DNA from: Desarmillaria ectypa
Lineage: Eukaryota > Basidiomycota > Agaricomycetes > Agaricales > Physalacriaceae
Direction of reading: 5' to 3'
Length of the DNA stretch: 64,000 bases
Assembly (NCBI GenBank): GCA_030407005.1
Contig: JAUDYN010000004.1
Span: 2,976,001-3,040,000, forward strand
This document shows, piece by piece, positions 9,162 through 20,649 of the stretch; position 1 is the first letter of the stretch; the number at the start of each line of letters is the position of its first letter. The notes beneath the pieces are model-generated. The model was not told the origin of the DNA and did no database searches. It saw nothing but the letters and a program-made list of their open reading frames with translations. The position numbers and the translations under genes were made by a program.

Positions 9162-12062
9162 TCAAGCATTTTGTAGGATTACCCGGACAAGGTTATCCAA
9201 CAAATCTTTCTTCCCTTCGTCGCCGAGGCTTTGCGAATTGTCCAACAACTGCCCGGCGCGGGCAATGATACCTGTAGGACCATCGAAAGGAATATCGTGA
9301 GCGTCAAAGCGGTGGACATCTACGTGATATCGTCAACTCCAACCTCAGAAGAGTAATGAAATTTGGCTCACATTGCTTAAAAGTAGCATATTGTTCGTTG
9401 CTCAGCGCATTCTTGAACATTTCTGCAATCTCCTTACCTACCTTCGATCGCTCTTCGGCGGATTTAGCAGCTGCGCACTTCAGCTTATTCCGTGATGAAG
9501 CACTGCGACTTAACGCAAAGGTGCTGGAAGGTATGAGTGCTTCTTCCCTCACTTTTCTCGGGGCCCACGCCAAGCCCAAACCCAGATCTAGCGATCTCCC
9601 CTTCGTAGCGGAACGATAACCGACACTTGGAGTTGATGTAGGCTCGGGTTTGACCTCAACATGGGCAGTCCGCCACGCTTGCTTGACTGTTGTCAGTTCA
9701 AGGTCCCCTTGCCTGCGTCTTTCCACCAGCTCTCGTTCCCGTTCCTCTGCCTCCCGATCACTCATCCCACTTCCTTTTGTACTTTCGCTGATATTACTGA
9801 CTGTAGGAGAAGGAACAGGCGGTTCGAAAGAAAATGGCCCATGAGGTATGCTGACAAGCCGTGCGACGCCAGACCCAAGCATCCGCTTCCCAGTATTCCT
9901 GCCTAAACTTGACGATGGACCGTTGATTCCCGTGGTTGACTTGCTATGATTGGTCGACGAGGATGCACCCGTGTAATCAGGCTCGAGCGGTACAATGGGA
10001 GGTGTGGCACGATGTGATCGTCGTCGCTTTGGCGGCTGTAGTGGGATATCTTTCTGTGTTCCACCGGATCTTGACGACCCGAGCCCCGAGGGTTCACCAT
10101 TCCGGCTTGCATTGCTTAGACTATCGCCGCTTCTGTTGTGACTGTACGCACCGGTCATGGTGGTACTCACTGAATTACCACTGGCAGTCCTTGAGATCAT
10201 CCCGCCTGCACCCCACCCAGGCCGCTCGAAATCGAAAGAACCATGTCTTGTCGATCGCACTATTGAACCCTTCACACTCTTCACACCAGAACGATGCCCG
10301 GGCTTGACAGCATCGTTTCTCTTTTTACCTTTGTCCGAGACCGGCTCCGACTCCGTCCGTTCCTTCTCTTCGTCTACAACGGACATAACCCGATAGAGAT
10401 GAGTCGAGTCTATTGAATCCTTTCTTTGACTGAGCCTAGGAGGCGAAGTGCCTGGTCGTGAGGGTGTCGCAGGTGTATGAGTTATGCTCGGTATAACGTC
10501 GTTGCCTCCGGTTAAAGTTGTGGTACGGCGAGGTTGAGGTGCTACAAGTTGTATCGCACGCTGTACAGGTGTTGTCGGTGTTGTTGGCGATGGTGGATTG
10601 TCAATTTGAGTCTGCGTTCTGCGGTGCTTGATCGGACTAGAGACGACAGGCGGTGCCGGTGAATAGGGACGAGGACGGTCATCAAAAGTAGACGACGTCG
10701 GTGACATTACGAGGGGGTTACGGACTAACACCCAAGTCAGTTAGTGAAGCCTTCACATCCATATCAGAATGTTTGTAAGTACCTGAAAATAGCTTGGACG
10801 CTTTAAAAAAGGTATCCCGTCTGGAGCTGAATGACGCAGTGGTGAATGTTGACGATTCTAGTGGGTCGATGGGTGTAGGTTTCATATTGGAACCTCCAGT
10901 GCTCGTGTGAAGGGAAAGGGGAACCCTGGGAATGGGAGGTAGTATTGGATCATGGCTATTACCACGTATATGGTAATTTGGAGACTCGGGCTGAAGAGGA
11001 AGCGGGGGTGCGTCGGCAGAACTCTGGAGATCAGGTGTAGTTGAACGTGTGCTACTTATGGACGATTTCCGTGAACCGGAATGGCGAGCGCCGCTGAGAG
11101 GAATTCCAAAAAGGTTATGAAGCTTCTTACGTGTAGATAGTTTGGGAGTGCTAGGTCTCGATCCAGGGATACTTGACGGATTCTCATTCTCCTGAGCTAG
11201 GATGTCGGGCTTAGGGATGGGAACGGGAACCTTCTTCTTGCATTTAGGCGTGGGAGGTTTGATAGTAGTGTTAGTAGCAGTAGTTGTGGAAGAAAGAGGT
11301 CGAGATGGATGTAGGGTGGATGGTTTAGAGCTGGGTGTGTGGCACCTTTGTTCCAATAGTGCCCGACTAGATACACTGGATTGCCGGGAGTGCATTGAAA
11401 GGTTAGCCGCATAGTCCTGAGAAATCTCTGGAACAACAGGCTCTATATTGATAGACGTCTCTGCTTTCGTTCGAGAACGCGAACGTGAACGGGTGATGAA
11501 ACTGTAGAACTGACTGGGTGTCGGTTAGGACAAGGATACGATGGACTAAAGACGCACCCTATTCTCCGACTTTGACTTTCTCGTTGGCCGTTCGTCGTCT
11601 CGTGAGGTATACATGTCTCTGGATGTCGGCTGCTGGGAGGAAGGGTGCGAGTCGGCATAATCCGACAAACGGACTTTGGTGGCTTGATTAGACTATTGAA
11701 GTAATATAAGGGAATCGAACAAGGAGTATAGCGGACAAAGAAAGGCCCACCTGGAAAATGGCGCTATATCGACGGGAGGTGCTGTGAGAGTGTAACAGTG
11801 AAGAAAACTATGAGGAGCAACACGTGTTAGGCACACTCTATATTGGTATCGGGATCAATGAAGTACTGACATCCGTCGGTATCTTGTCCAAGATGCTGAG
11901 GCTCCGCCTGTTACGCCTCTGGTGCGTCGACGAGGTCGTGGCCGTCGATAGAGTCAGGACCGAGTCTAGACGGGGGCTAACATCGGCAGTAGAAGGAACA
12001 CTTGATGATGGCGCGAAGGACGAGACGCTGGGCGCGTATTCCACATTTTGGCGACCAGCCAT
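9162..12062 (-). CDS. Large Ser/Pro/Arg-rich disordered protein, unknown function
   Basis: I do not recognise the family. The start ATG at 12062 opens MAGRQNVEYAPSVSSFAPSS. Small exons follow, and one assembly keeps frame throughout: ...IPTDVTPPVDIAPFSS, then LIKPPKSV..., then GFITRSRSRSRTKAETS. Two large exons (about 11450-10735 and 10710-9360) encode mostly Ser/Thr/Pro/Arg low complexity with basic patches (RKKLHNLFGIPLSGARH). The only globular-looking part is the C-terminus: EEMFKNALSNEQYATFKQ, then HRFDAHDIPFDGPTGIIARA and a short helix ending in RVILQNA. This could be a scaffold or signalling protein rich in phosphosites. Coding is well supported by long open frames on this strand; the small 5' exons are uncertain. 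Confidence 0.7.
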
Positions 12063-12328
12063 CGCCTTCCAGTGTTTGGTACGACGAGGAAAGCAGTGAA
12101 CAGGTCGTACTAGTTGGCGTTGAGGAGCTATCCAGCAATATAGCTCGAATTGGTATATACCCGCTGATTACGTCTTTTGTGGATAAATATTATTCACATT
12201 TCAAAAATAGAATTCCAATGGAAATTCAAAATCCGGACGCCCACGTGACTGCGCACGCCATCCTTCCCTCATGCCGATCTTATGCATCCACTACAGTCAG
12301 AACACGATGACACCAATTTTCTCCTACC

Positions 12329-13978
12329 ATGTCATTCGCCAGGGTGGTTGCCCCCAGAATCGCCCGTATATCTAGCAAAAATTGCATCACTCGCCGCATA
12401 TCGACAGCGCGGCCTCATTTTCCGTGTGTTGAAGCTCACGCTCTCCGGGAGTCTCAAATTCGTCGAAAAATATCCGGAATGTCGGTAGCTACCCAGGAGG
12501 AAGAGGAAGAAACAGGCCCGGAACCACCTTATGCTCGTCCAAATCCAAAGTCTTACAACGTCTATCATCATCCATCTTCTCTGCCATTGGCATATGGCGC
12601 TTCTCTCCCTGAATTCGATATAGCGTACGAAACGTGGGGCACATTATCGCCGGCAAGGGATAATGTTATTCTGTTGCATACGGGACTCTCGGCGTCCTCA
12701 CATGCTGCGTCGACCTCGCTGAACACTGCGGACGGTTGGTGGGAAAAGTTTATAGGTCCCGGAAAAGCCTTGGATACGAATCAGTTCTACATAATATGTA
12801 CGAATGTATTGGGCGGGTGTTACGGTTCAACAGGTCCATCATCTATCGATCCTTCGACAGGACGGCGTTATGCAACAAAATTTCCCATTCTATCGGTATT
12901 CGACATGGTGAGAGCGCAGTTTTACCTTCTCGATCACCTAGGCATCGATCGGCTATATGCCAGCGTGGGCTGTTCCATGGGTGCCATGCAGAGCTTAGCT
13001 GCAGGATGGTTACACCCAGAGCGGGTGGGAAAAGTTGTTAGCATCAGTGGTACTGCCCGAAGTTCGCCTTCGGCCGTCGCAATGAGGTATGCCCAACGAA
13101 GTGGTACGTAGATCCCGCCCAGATAGGTAGACACCGTCGTTAACATTTAATAGTCCTCATGGCAGATCCAAACTGGAACAATGGTTTTTACTACGATGAC
13201 CTTCCTCCGCACATTGGCATGAAGTTGGCGCGACGTATGTCACCTTGAAAAATAATGTGACGTGGGTTTATTAAGGCTTTCCTAGAAATTGCTACAATCA
13301 CGTACCGCTCAGGTCCAGAATGGGACCTCAGATTTGGGCGTCAACTTCGTCCAGCTTCCGAGACTTTGGCTTCGGAGGAAAAACTACGCGCGCCCGCACT
13401 GTGTCCAGATTTCCTCATCGAAACCTACCTCGATCATCAAGTATGTGTCTCGTCTCTAATCCAGCTGTAATCAATGTTAACACCTGCTTAGGGCGAACAA
13501 TTCTGCCTAAAATATGATGCCAATTCCCTCATTTACATCTCCAAAGCGATGGATCTTTTTGACATGACAAAGGAAGCACTTTCCGATCTTCGCTTGAAGC
13601 CTATTTATAAAGGAAATGGCACCTTGTCTCCTGTTCAGCCACACAAAACATCGCACTCGAAATCACACCCGCCTCCTTCGAACCCGCCCCGGTATCTGCC
13701 TTCGCTTGCCAAAGGAATGAAACCGTTAGCCAAAATTCCGGTGATGGTGCTGGGTGTTCAAAGTGATATTCTCTTCACTATTGAGCAGCAGAGAGAAGTT
13801 GTCGATGCTTTACGCATGGCTGGAAACGATCAGGTTGTCTATTATGAATTGGGCGGCGTTTGGGGACATGACACATTCTTGTAAGTCCAGACCAATCTTT
13901 GGCGGGGCGCAGCTCAACGTATCCTTCAGGTTGGACGTTCTGAACGTTGGGGGCGCGATCCGAGGCTTTTTATCATGA
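12329..13978 (+). CDS. Homoserine/serine O-acyltransferase, MetX/Met2 family
   Basis: Alpha/beta hydrolase-fold enzyme that transfers acetyl (or succinyl) from CoA to the hydroxyl of homoserine or serine in methionine/cysteine synthesis. It shows [38 protein letters not shown], and [20 protein letters not shown] with the nucleophile Ser. It also shows [17 protein letters not shown] (Asp) and [11 protein letters not shown] (His). The N-terminus ([19 protein letters not shown]) is basic, hydroxylated and Arg-rich, so mitochondrial targeting is likely. The [10 protein letters not shown] segment and the presequence remind me more of the mitochondrial serine acyltransferase branch (Aspergillus CysA, fission yeast Cys2) than of Met2; that is inference. 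It ends [15 protein letters not shown] after a short last intron. Length is near 480 residues. Confidence 0.85.
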
Positions 13979-14428
13979 CAGTAGAATTGCACCTGTGTAG
14001 TATTAATCCCCATCTTTTTTATCTGGTTCGCTACGGACAGCATTCTCGGACCTCGGACCAGCAGTCATCCCCGTTGCCTTCTTCGCATTTGACAGAGCTG
14101 TATTTTTTATGCTGAGGCTTGTTTCGATGCTGTCAGCGAGAAGCAAGCAGTTCGTATCATAAACCTATTCACATATCTGCCTACAAGCTGAAGAAACTTG
14201 GACAACCACGAAAGAATGTTAGGTCGATGCTTGATCACGGGTCTGGACCGAAGTGTACAAACCGAATGAGATTGCTCGCTAGCATGGCATACAATTTAAA
14301 GCAACAGCGGATGGCCCATATGCAAAAATGGCCTTCACTTTGACCTGAACGCAAATGGCCGTTAATCACATGCGTTTCTATGAGGCCAGTAGGGTCGGAC
14401 CGGAGTAGCCGACAACTTTCCGCTCACG
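13979..14428. other. Intergenic region upstream of PEX14
   Basis: This 450-bp stretch holds the 3' UTR of the acyltransferase and the promoter of PEX14. I see no coding sequence. Confidence 0.5.
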
Positions 14429-15890
14429 ATGGCCAACGATGACACCCCCGACAATGCAAAACAGGCTCCTGCACCACTGCCACCAGCAAATCCATCTTCA
14501 GACGTACCAAGTAGTACAACAGCATCGTCTTTGGTACAGGTTCCTTCTACAACGGATACGACGGCTGCAGTGAACAGTGTTGATGACAGAGCACAGCTCG
14601 TCTCTAGAGCACGTTCGTTCCTGTGGTCTCCTTCCATACAACAGCAAGACATATTCTCAAAACGAAGGTTTCTCCTTGACAAGGGTCTCAATGAGGTCGA
14701 GATAGAAGGCTTGCTACGGGAGTTGGTACGTCTCTTGAGATATCGAAGGAAGCATCTCGAGACTCATCGTTTCATGGTAGCCGCCTCAACTTCCCATAGT
14801 TCCACCACGGACGTACCCACCACCGCCGCCATCTAATCTTCCAAATCTCCTTCTCGGAATATTCAGAATATTTTCTTGGTTATTAGGCGGTTCTGCAGCA
14901 CTTGTGCTTATATATTACGTAAGTCAGATCTGCCAAGGCAGAGTTTTCTTTCTGAATGTTCTTTAGCGCTTTCTTCTGCCACGAATCACGCATACCGCAA
15001 CCGCTCGCCATTCCATTCGGGAACACCATAGCACACTCCTCCGGAATCTCACTGCTTCGCTTGCGGCTCTCAAGGAATCTCAAGCAGAGAATCTAACGCT
15101 CCTTCCGAAGCCCAACAAGTTCAGAGAGCCCTCTGGATTCTCGGATTGTCGTTCACTGAAGGATGTTCTTCGTGAATGCGAAGAAAAGAAACTTGAACCT
15201 TTCGATATTCCACCTCTGACACTACTGCGATGCGGTATTCAGGAATTTGGTGTCGGTAAGGAGGAAGCTGAGGCCAATCCCACAACGGAGGATCTCTTCA
15301 GGCTCATGGAGAGTCACGTTCCCTGGCTTCTTACTGATGAAGGCGTCCAGTATGAGGTGCGATTGTTTACTCTTTATCTTAATGATGATAGGCTCTAATT
15401 CATATTTTATTCAGCACAAGCTCTGGGAGACTCTGACCACTTTGACCGTATTCAAGTCTCTACCTGAAAATACCCATCCGTCAGATAACGTTCGTTGGTC
15501 ATTTAATCCTCCGACTCCGCCTGTACCATCTCCGCTTCTTAATTCTTTAAACGACCTCTCTGCTGCTCTTCCACGCGACACGAAAACGAAAACCACAGCA
15601 TTACAACATACGCTGCAGTCGTTGTCTGATTTGACTGGGTATATTAGTGCTCAAGTGTATGTTCCTTTCCGTCCTTATTCGGCCAGTGGTCAGTCAAATA
15701 GTGGCAATACTCCACCAACGCCTGCAGAGGAACTGAAGCGTGAAATAAGAGCTTTGAAAGGTCTGGTTTTGAATAGGTGAGTTCCTTCTTTTTGGTTTTT
15801 CTCTCGCTGACTGGTTTGTGCAGGCGTTCCTTCATGCCGCTGATACCGAGAGCCGGTAGCTCTTCAATGCTGTCGCAATCTGTTTCGTAG
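14429..15890 (+). CDS. PEX14: Peroxin 14, docking component of the peroxisomal import machinery
   Basis: Membrane-docking factor for the PTS1/PTS2 receptors Pex5/Pex7. After a Ser/Thr/Pro/Ala-rich leader of about 50 residues comes the conserved Pex14 N-terminal domain: RARSFLWSPSIQQQDIFSKR, then FLLDKGLNEVEIEGLLREL. A proline-rich stretch follows (PPPPPVPPRTYPPPPP), then a hydrophobic membrane segment (NLLLGIFRIFSWLLGGSAAL) and a long region with helical and Ser/Pro parts, including HKLWETLTTLTVFKSLPE. The ending is RSFMPLIPRAGSSSMLSQSVS. Introns follow LLREL, LIYY, VQYE and LVLNR. Domain order and spacing match PEX14. The poly-Pro segment could bind the Pex13 SH3 domain (known in yeast, inferred here). 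Confidence 0.92.
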
Positions 15891-16118
15891 ATATCTTTGT
15901 ATAGTACAAAAGAAGTTGCAAAATTCATCACATCATCGACAGCAATACCAATTTACACTCCGTGGAACTGTATGCATGATATTGTACATCAATCTTTCCA
16001 TTTTGACAGTGATACACACACATTATGCAGGAGGTCCTCACAGTGTATTCGGGACTAAGGCGGAAGTTAGCTATAATATAAAGATGCCTCGCTTAAGCAG
16101 GCGTGCGTCGTATTATTA

Positions 16119-17271
16119 TTAATCCCGTTTCCCCTTGCCAACACTGTTCTCGATGGCCGCTTCAGCGGCAAGGCCCTCAGCCTCCACCTGAGCCATTACC
16201 TTGCGCTCATACGCCAACCGCTCCTCTTCAGTGGCATTCTTGTTTGCGTACCTGGCAGCATGTAGACGGGCTTTCACCTTGATGTAGTTGGTGTCGGTAC
16301 CAAAAATCCTATCCCACCAGCGGAACGAGGAAGAGAAGTTGTTTGTGAAAGTCATATGATGAAAATCGTGGTGCTCAGCTCCCGCCCAGAATGGTAGGAT
16401 ATGCTGGAGGGACCAAGGGAAGTCTGGAAGGTGGCGTGAGCTTGTGAAAAGCACACGGAGCTGCTAATGTAACGCACCGTAACCACTGTGAGAGTCCACT
16501 GCTTGGAAGAGGCGGAGGGTAATCCAGATATACATGGTCATGATGTGGAAATCACGAGTGAAAGCACAGTAGAGAAGGGGACCAGCAAGAGTCCCCATGC
16601 CTAACGCCATAACCTCCGCGGGGTGCGCGTATTCTGCGGCAAGACCAAATGGTGCAGCATACCGATGATGAATCTTATGGATGTACTTGTAAAGGACACT
16701 CTGGTGGAAGAGAGTGTGCGCTACAACCTATGAGCCACAATCGACGAGAGAAGACGAGAAAAATCGTACCCCCGAAGTGCCATAGATCTTCGAAGAAGAA
16801 GAAGAATAGAATTTGAGGCAACATCGTTTTTGGGGAAGGGAACGGGACTTGATAGGTGGACATTCCAATCGACTCAGCCAAAGGATGGAACAGCCAGATC
16901 TGGGGAAGCTCGATGGTGAAATGAGAGAAGAGAACCAGTTTTGTGCATTCCCATTGGTCCTGCGCCGAAGGTATTTTCGTAGGCTGTATCTTCCACCGGC
17001 GGAAGTAGGGTATAGCGTCAATGATTATCCATGGTATGCAGCGTCCAAAGTAGACGATCTACAAATATTTACAAGTCAAGACAAAATTTAAAAAATTTCT
17101 AAAATGTCATAGACGAACCTCGTGCATCAAAAAGCTCATTAAGCCAGTCGCGATGACTGGATTGCCAATCCAGACGTACCATGCGACCCATTGCTGTTCG
17201 ACCCAGTTTAATGACTGGAGGTCTGTGTCAGCGTAGAGGGACTCGGCAGCGACTGTAGCATTGAGAGACAT
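16119..17271 (-). CDS. ERG25: C-4 methylsterol oxidase (sterol C4-demethylation)
   Basis: Di-iron ER membrane enzyme that oxidises the C-4 methyl groups of 4,4-dimethylzymosterol in ergosterol synthesis. It starts [20 protein letters not shown], then [18 protein letters not shown] (membrane segment). The histidine boxes appear in order: [22 protein letters not shown], and [20 protein letters not shown], which carries the third HxxHH box. [12 protein letters not shown] follows. It ends in a charged tail ([13 protein letters not shown]) without an obvious KKXX signal. Introns fall near 17120-17060, 16770-16725, 16500-16440 and elsewhere. Other fatty-acid hydroxylase superfamily members are less likely because of the ERG25-like N- and C-terminal boxes. 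Confidence 0.92.
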
Positions 17272-18137
17272 GGCAAAAAGGACGGACAGTGGTGTCGTTC
17301 GTCTTGGTCCCTTTATACGGATGGAAACCGTACCACTTTATTTTTTTAAACTAATGGCGTGAGGTAATGTTGATGTATACTTGCCGACGTGTGATGGTCT
17401 CGAACGGCCCAGTCTGGATATTGGGTGCAAGCATGTGGGAGTCAACTTCCAAGAGTCAACCACCAACTCTCGTTCACTTCGTGTCAACTCATGTTGTCGT
17501 TGAAGATTCTTGCAATGTATTCCGACTTGGAAACGGGGGCGCTGTGTTCGCCGGAACTGCTTTTATTTTGTTATTCGAATGAGATTGCAATGGCAGGAGA
17601 GTCACTTTACATCCTCGAATCACCCAAAAGATTTGGTTTCACCGGTCCATCACTGGCATTGGCAGGGGTAAGAGTTGAAGAACTATCCCAGGCCAGAACC
17701 GCGTTGGTGGCGTGAGAACTGATCTTGTGCGCCCGTACTACGCTGTAGAATTAGACTATGTGACTGGCCTCTTGCCGTGGTATCCCCTCTTGCCGGCTTA
17801 TGAGAGCTGTCGTGCATGGTGGAGGATCTGTTATTATTCATGTCGCTGACGTCTGTGATGTTAGAATATAATAGAATATAATGTCGAAACCAGCAACAGA
17901 TGATCACCGACTAAGTCCAGATGCTTCTACCAACCTTCTACAAGTACGACTCGGAAGTAGGAAGTTAAAGCTCTCCATTATAGCCTCTACAAGATAAATA
18001 TAACCTTACTGCATGAACTATAAATATGCACCGTAAATTTGAGTCCGAATATATGTCCAAATCAGAACAGAGGTGCAATACAAGTATCAACCTGGCATGC
18101 TTAAAATTATCTCATAAAGTACTCTCAGTCAATGATG
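17272..18137. other. Intergenic region between ERG25 and the membrane protein
   Basis: About 870 bp containing the ERG25 promoter and the 3' UTR of the membrane protein. A short tandem repeat (TAGAATATAA twice) lies near 17862-17882. I see no supported coding sequence. Confidence 0.5.
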
Positions 18138-20023
18138 CTACCTGCCAGCCCCAGACGACCAAGCAGGGTTGTAACCTGGAGGAAGAGCATCATCCTGAGG
18201 TTCATGATCTTGTATCAAGACAGGACCTGCGTCTGTTTCCCGTCTGACAGGTCGATTTCTCCGTTCAGGCGGCTGTGTCGTGGACCTCTTGGACTCGGCG
18301 CCGGACGAGGAACTTGCACCTTCGGACCCACGGGCCATCATTCCATCCTCCGTTAGATGGTACGTTGGCCGACTTGTGGAAGGGGGTTGGTTGAGCGAAG
18401 GTGTGTGGGCTAGATCAGTGAACATGGAAGAACCGGTGCTAGAGACGGTATTGTTTTTTGAATGATATCCAGTTGTGGTGTTCGACGTTGGCGGCATCAC
18501 GAATGGTTCAACGTATCCTGAGAGCAATGGCTGAAATTCTGCATGATGGTTAGATCCCGCTCAAGACTATAATAGATGGTCTTACGTTGAGAAGATTGGT
18601 ACCCAGGGAATTTGGCAGGATCGCGTAAATTAGTCAAACGCGTGGCATTATAGCGGGTTTTGTTTTCCCTCCTGTGCAATGTCATATATTCAGTTACAAG
18701 GGAGGAGTCGAGCATCGTACCTTTGTCGGCACCATAGGAATAGGAAGAAAAATGCTGCCATAATAGCGACGATTGCACCGACCTTTTTACATAGTCAGCA
18801 GATATCCGAGCAATTTTGGAATGATTTACAGTGACACCGATGATAGCCCCAGTCGATAGTGTATGATCAGAGGAAGAAGACGAAGAACCTGAGGATCCGG
18901 TTCCTGACATCGCAGAACTTGACGGAGAACTCGTGCTAGTATGCAATGTTAGTGCTTCACAGTATAGACGCAGGGATCGACCCACGATGCCGGTACGCCA
19001 TCCCTTAAGAGCACCTATGCGGAAAGTTAGAGCCAGGAAAAGTCTTCCATGTCAGGGAATGAATGAACACACTTGATGAATATCCAAGTATTTCCCTTCT
19101 GCAAGATTCTCAAAGGTGACTTGATACGTTTTGTCCCGGTCAAGACCTGTTTCCCAGTACGTTAAGGAGTCATAAGCGAACCACTTTGAGGTTGAATTGA
19201 AAATTCGCGTGGATGTCGACACTCCAGCTGCGGGGCTCAGTGTAACGCTGTAAGCATCGTGATCATAATTCGTTGATCCATAAACAAAGACAGCAGAACT
19301 ATGCAGATGGACAAGGTTATAAAGGCAGATGGATAGCTCAGGATCTACGCACGCGCTGCTGAAAGAAAATAGAATCTTTGATCCCTCGCCTGTCGTGTCT
19401 ATTCGTGAATATCCTTGCGCGTCATGGTTGGTGTTAAATGGTCCATTGCCATTGGTTGTAAAGAATGTGTCCAATGACGTCGAACCGTCGCTAGTCACAT
19501 CAATTGCAAGATGTTTTGTATCCGTTATTGTAGCACTATGTTCCACGGATGATTAAAACCACGGACTCACTCGCAAGAGACTCACGCACCCTTCATCACC
19601 AATGCCTACGGTCATTACCGCTGATGTCACATTCAACAGCGATGTGGACGTCGTATTCAAAACCAGCGTGTGGGTTTCATAGTCCAAGCCGTCGTGGCTA
19701 ACGAGGTAGCCATTGACCGGATTTCCATCAATAGCATCGCCGCCATCAAGCGTTGTGAAGTAGGCGTCAGCAGCACCGGACCCAGCAAGGTATATCGCGG
19801 TACCCAAGAAAGATATTTGGAGGCTCGCGCCCTGAAGAGTTGTACTGTGAAGGGAAGTGCCAGAAGCCAGGTTTGTGGAGTTGTGCGTGGAATCATAAGA
19901 ACTGTCTGGACTATTTGAATAGAAGACTTTCCAGGATGAGTTGAGGTCCCCTTCGCGATAAGGAGAGTAGATGAAAGTGGGGGACTGATCCAGGACGGTG
20001 AGATTGTAGAGATTGGGCGCCAT
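18138..20023 (-). CDS. Single-pass membrane protein with galactose-binding-like ectodomain
   Basis: Agaricomycete-type orphan architecture. The N-terminal ectodomain has paired beta-rich segments (SLHSTTLQGASLQISFLGTA, and later SAVFVYGSTNYDHDAYSVTL plus TYQVTFENLAEGKYLDIHQ) that resemble galactose-binding-like folds, with several N-x-S/T sequons. A Ser/Thr stalk (STSSPSSSAMSGTGSSGSSS) follows, then one membrane helix (GAIIGVTVGAIVAIMAAFFF) split by an intron, a basic stop-transfer CRQR, and a Ser-rich cytoplasmic tail ending DDALPPGYNPAWSSGAGR. The chosen start, MAPNLYNLTVLDQSP, has no clear signal peptide. A hydrophobic ATG-led peptide lies just upstream but I could not splice it in frame with confidence. 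Function is unknown; a surface sensor is possible. Confidence 0.7.
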
Positions 20024-20649
20024 GAAGAAAAATCCAAGCCCAGCGTAGGTATGGGCCGATGGAAATCAAACCAAGGGTCGCATGGGCGTTTGTGTCCCTG
20101 GTACATTAAGATGAACAGCATTATCAAATAGCATTTCATAAGTGCTACAGCCTCCAATATATTTCCCCATCTTGATTGTTAATGCACCGGCTGGGATTGA
20201 TATGAGGCCAGGAGGATTTCCTGGAGAAACGGCAGTCCTTTATGGTAAATGAATTGTACGATGAGTAACCATTGCACTTGAAGGTCGGAAAGTAATATCG
20301 GCTCCAATTACCATCGAAAACGTGGTACTGAAACGTGAGTTGTCTGTTGTTATCGGTTATTAACTTACATAGCAACATGTCAGGGGACCTTGAGTTTTAA
20401 AGTTGTGGGACATACCATTATGCAAAAGGTTCTTTCCGCTCATTTGCGCCTCACCTCCATTTTATTTCTCGGCGTAGTGTAACAAAATGTGCTGCTGAAT
20501 ATCTCTTGAAAACAGAAGTATCGGGAATTTGACGCGAATCACGCCGGCGCTGTTTGCACTGAAAGTGTTTGGCAAATTATCCGCCCAAATGGGACAAATT
20601 CGTATATCAAGCTGCTGAATTTAGCCATTGCGTCGACGTTCTTCATGCC
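20024..20649. other. Divergent intergenic region
   Basis: About 630 bp between two divergent genes. On the minus strand near 20140-20100 there is a short hydrophobic reading MKCYLIMLFILM that could be a signal-peptide exon for the membrane protein. No other coding signal is seen. Confidence 0.4.

Noticed and set aside
11705..11725. Another TTCGATTCCC-like segment
   Set aside because: It lies in an intron of the disordered-protein gene and has no cloverleaf partner sequences.
20569..20649. Upstream in-frame extension of the synaptojanin N-terminus
   Set aside because: The extension has no ATG; the first ATG at 20650 matches family N-termini.
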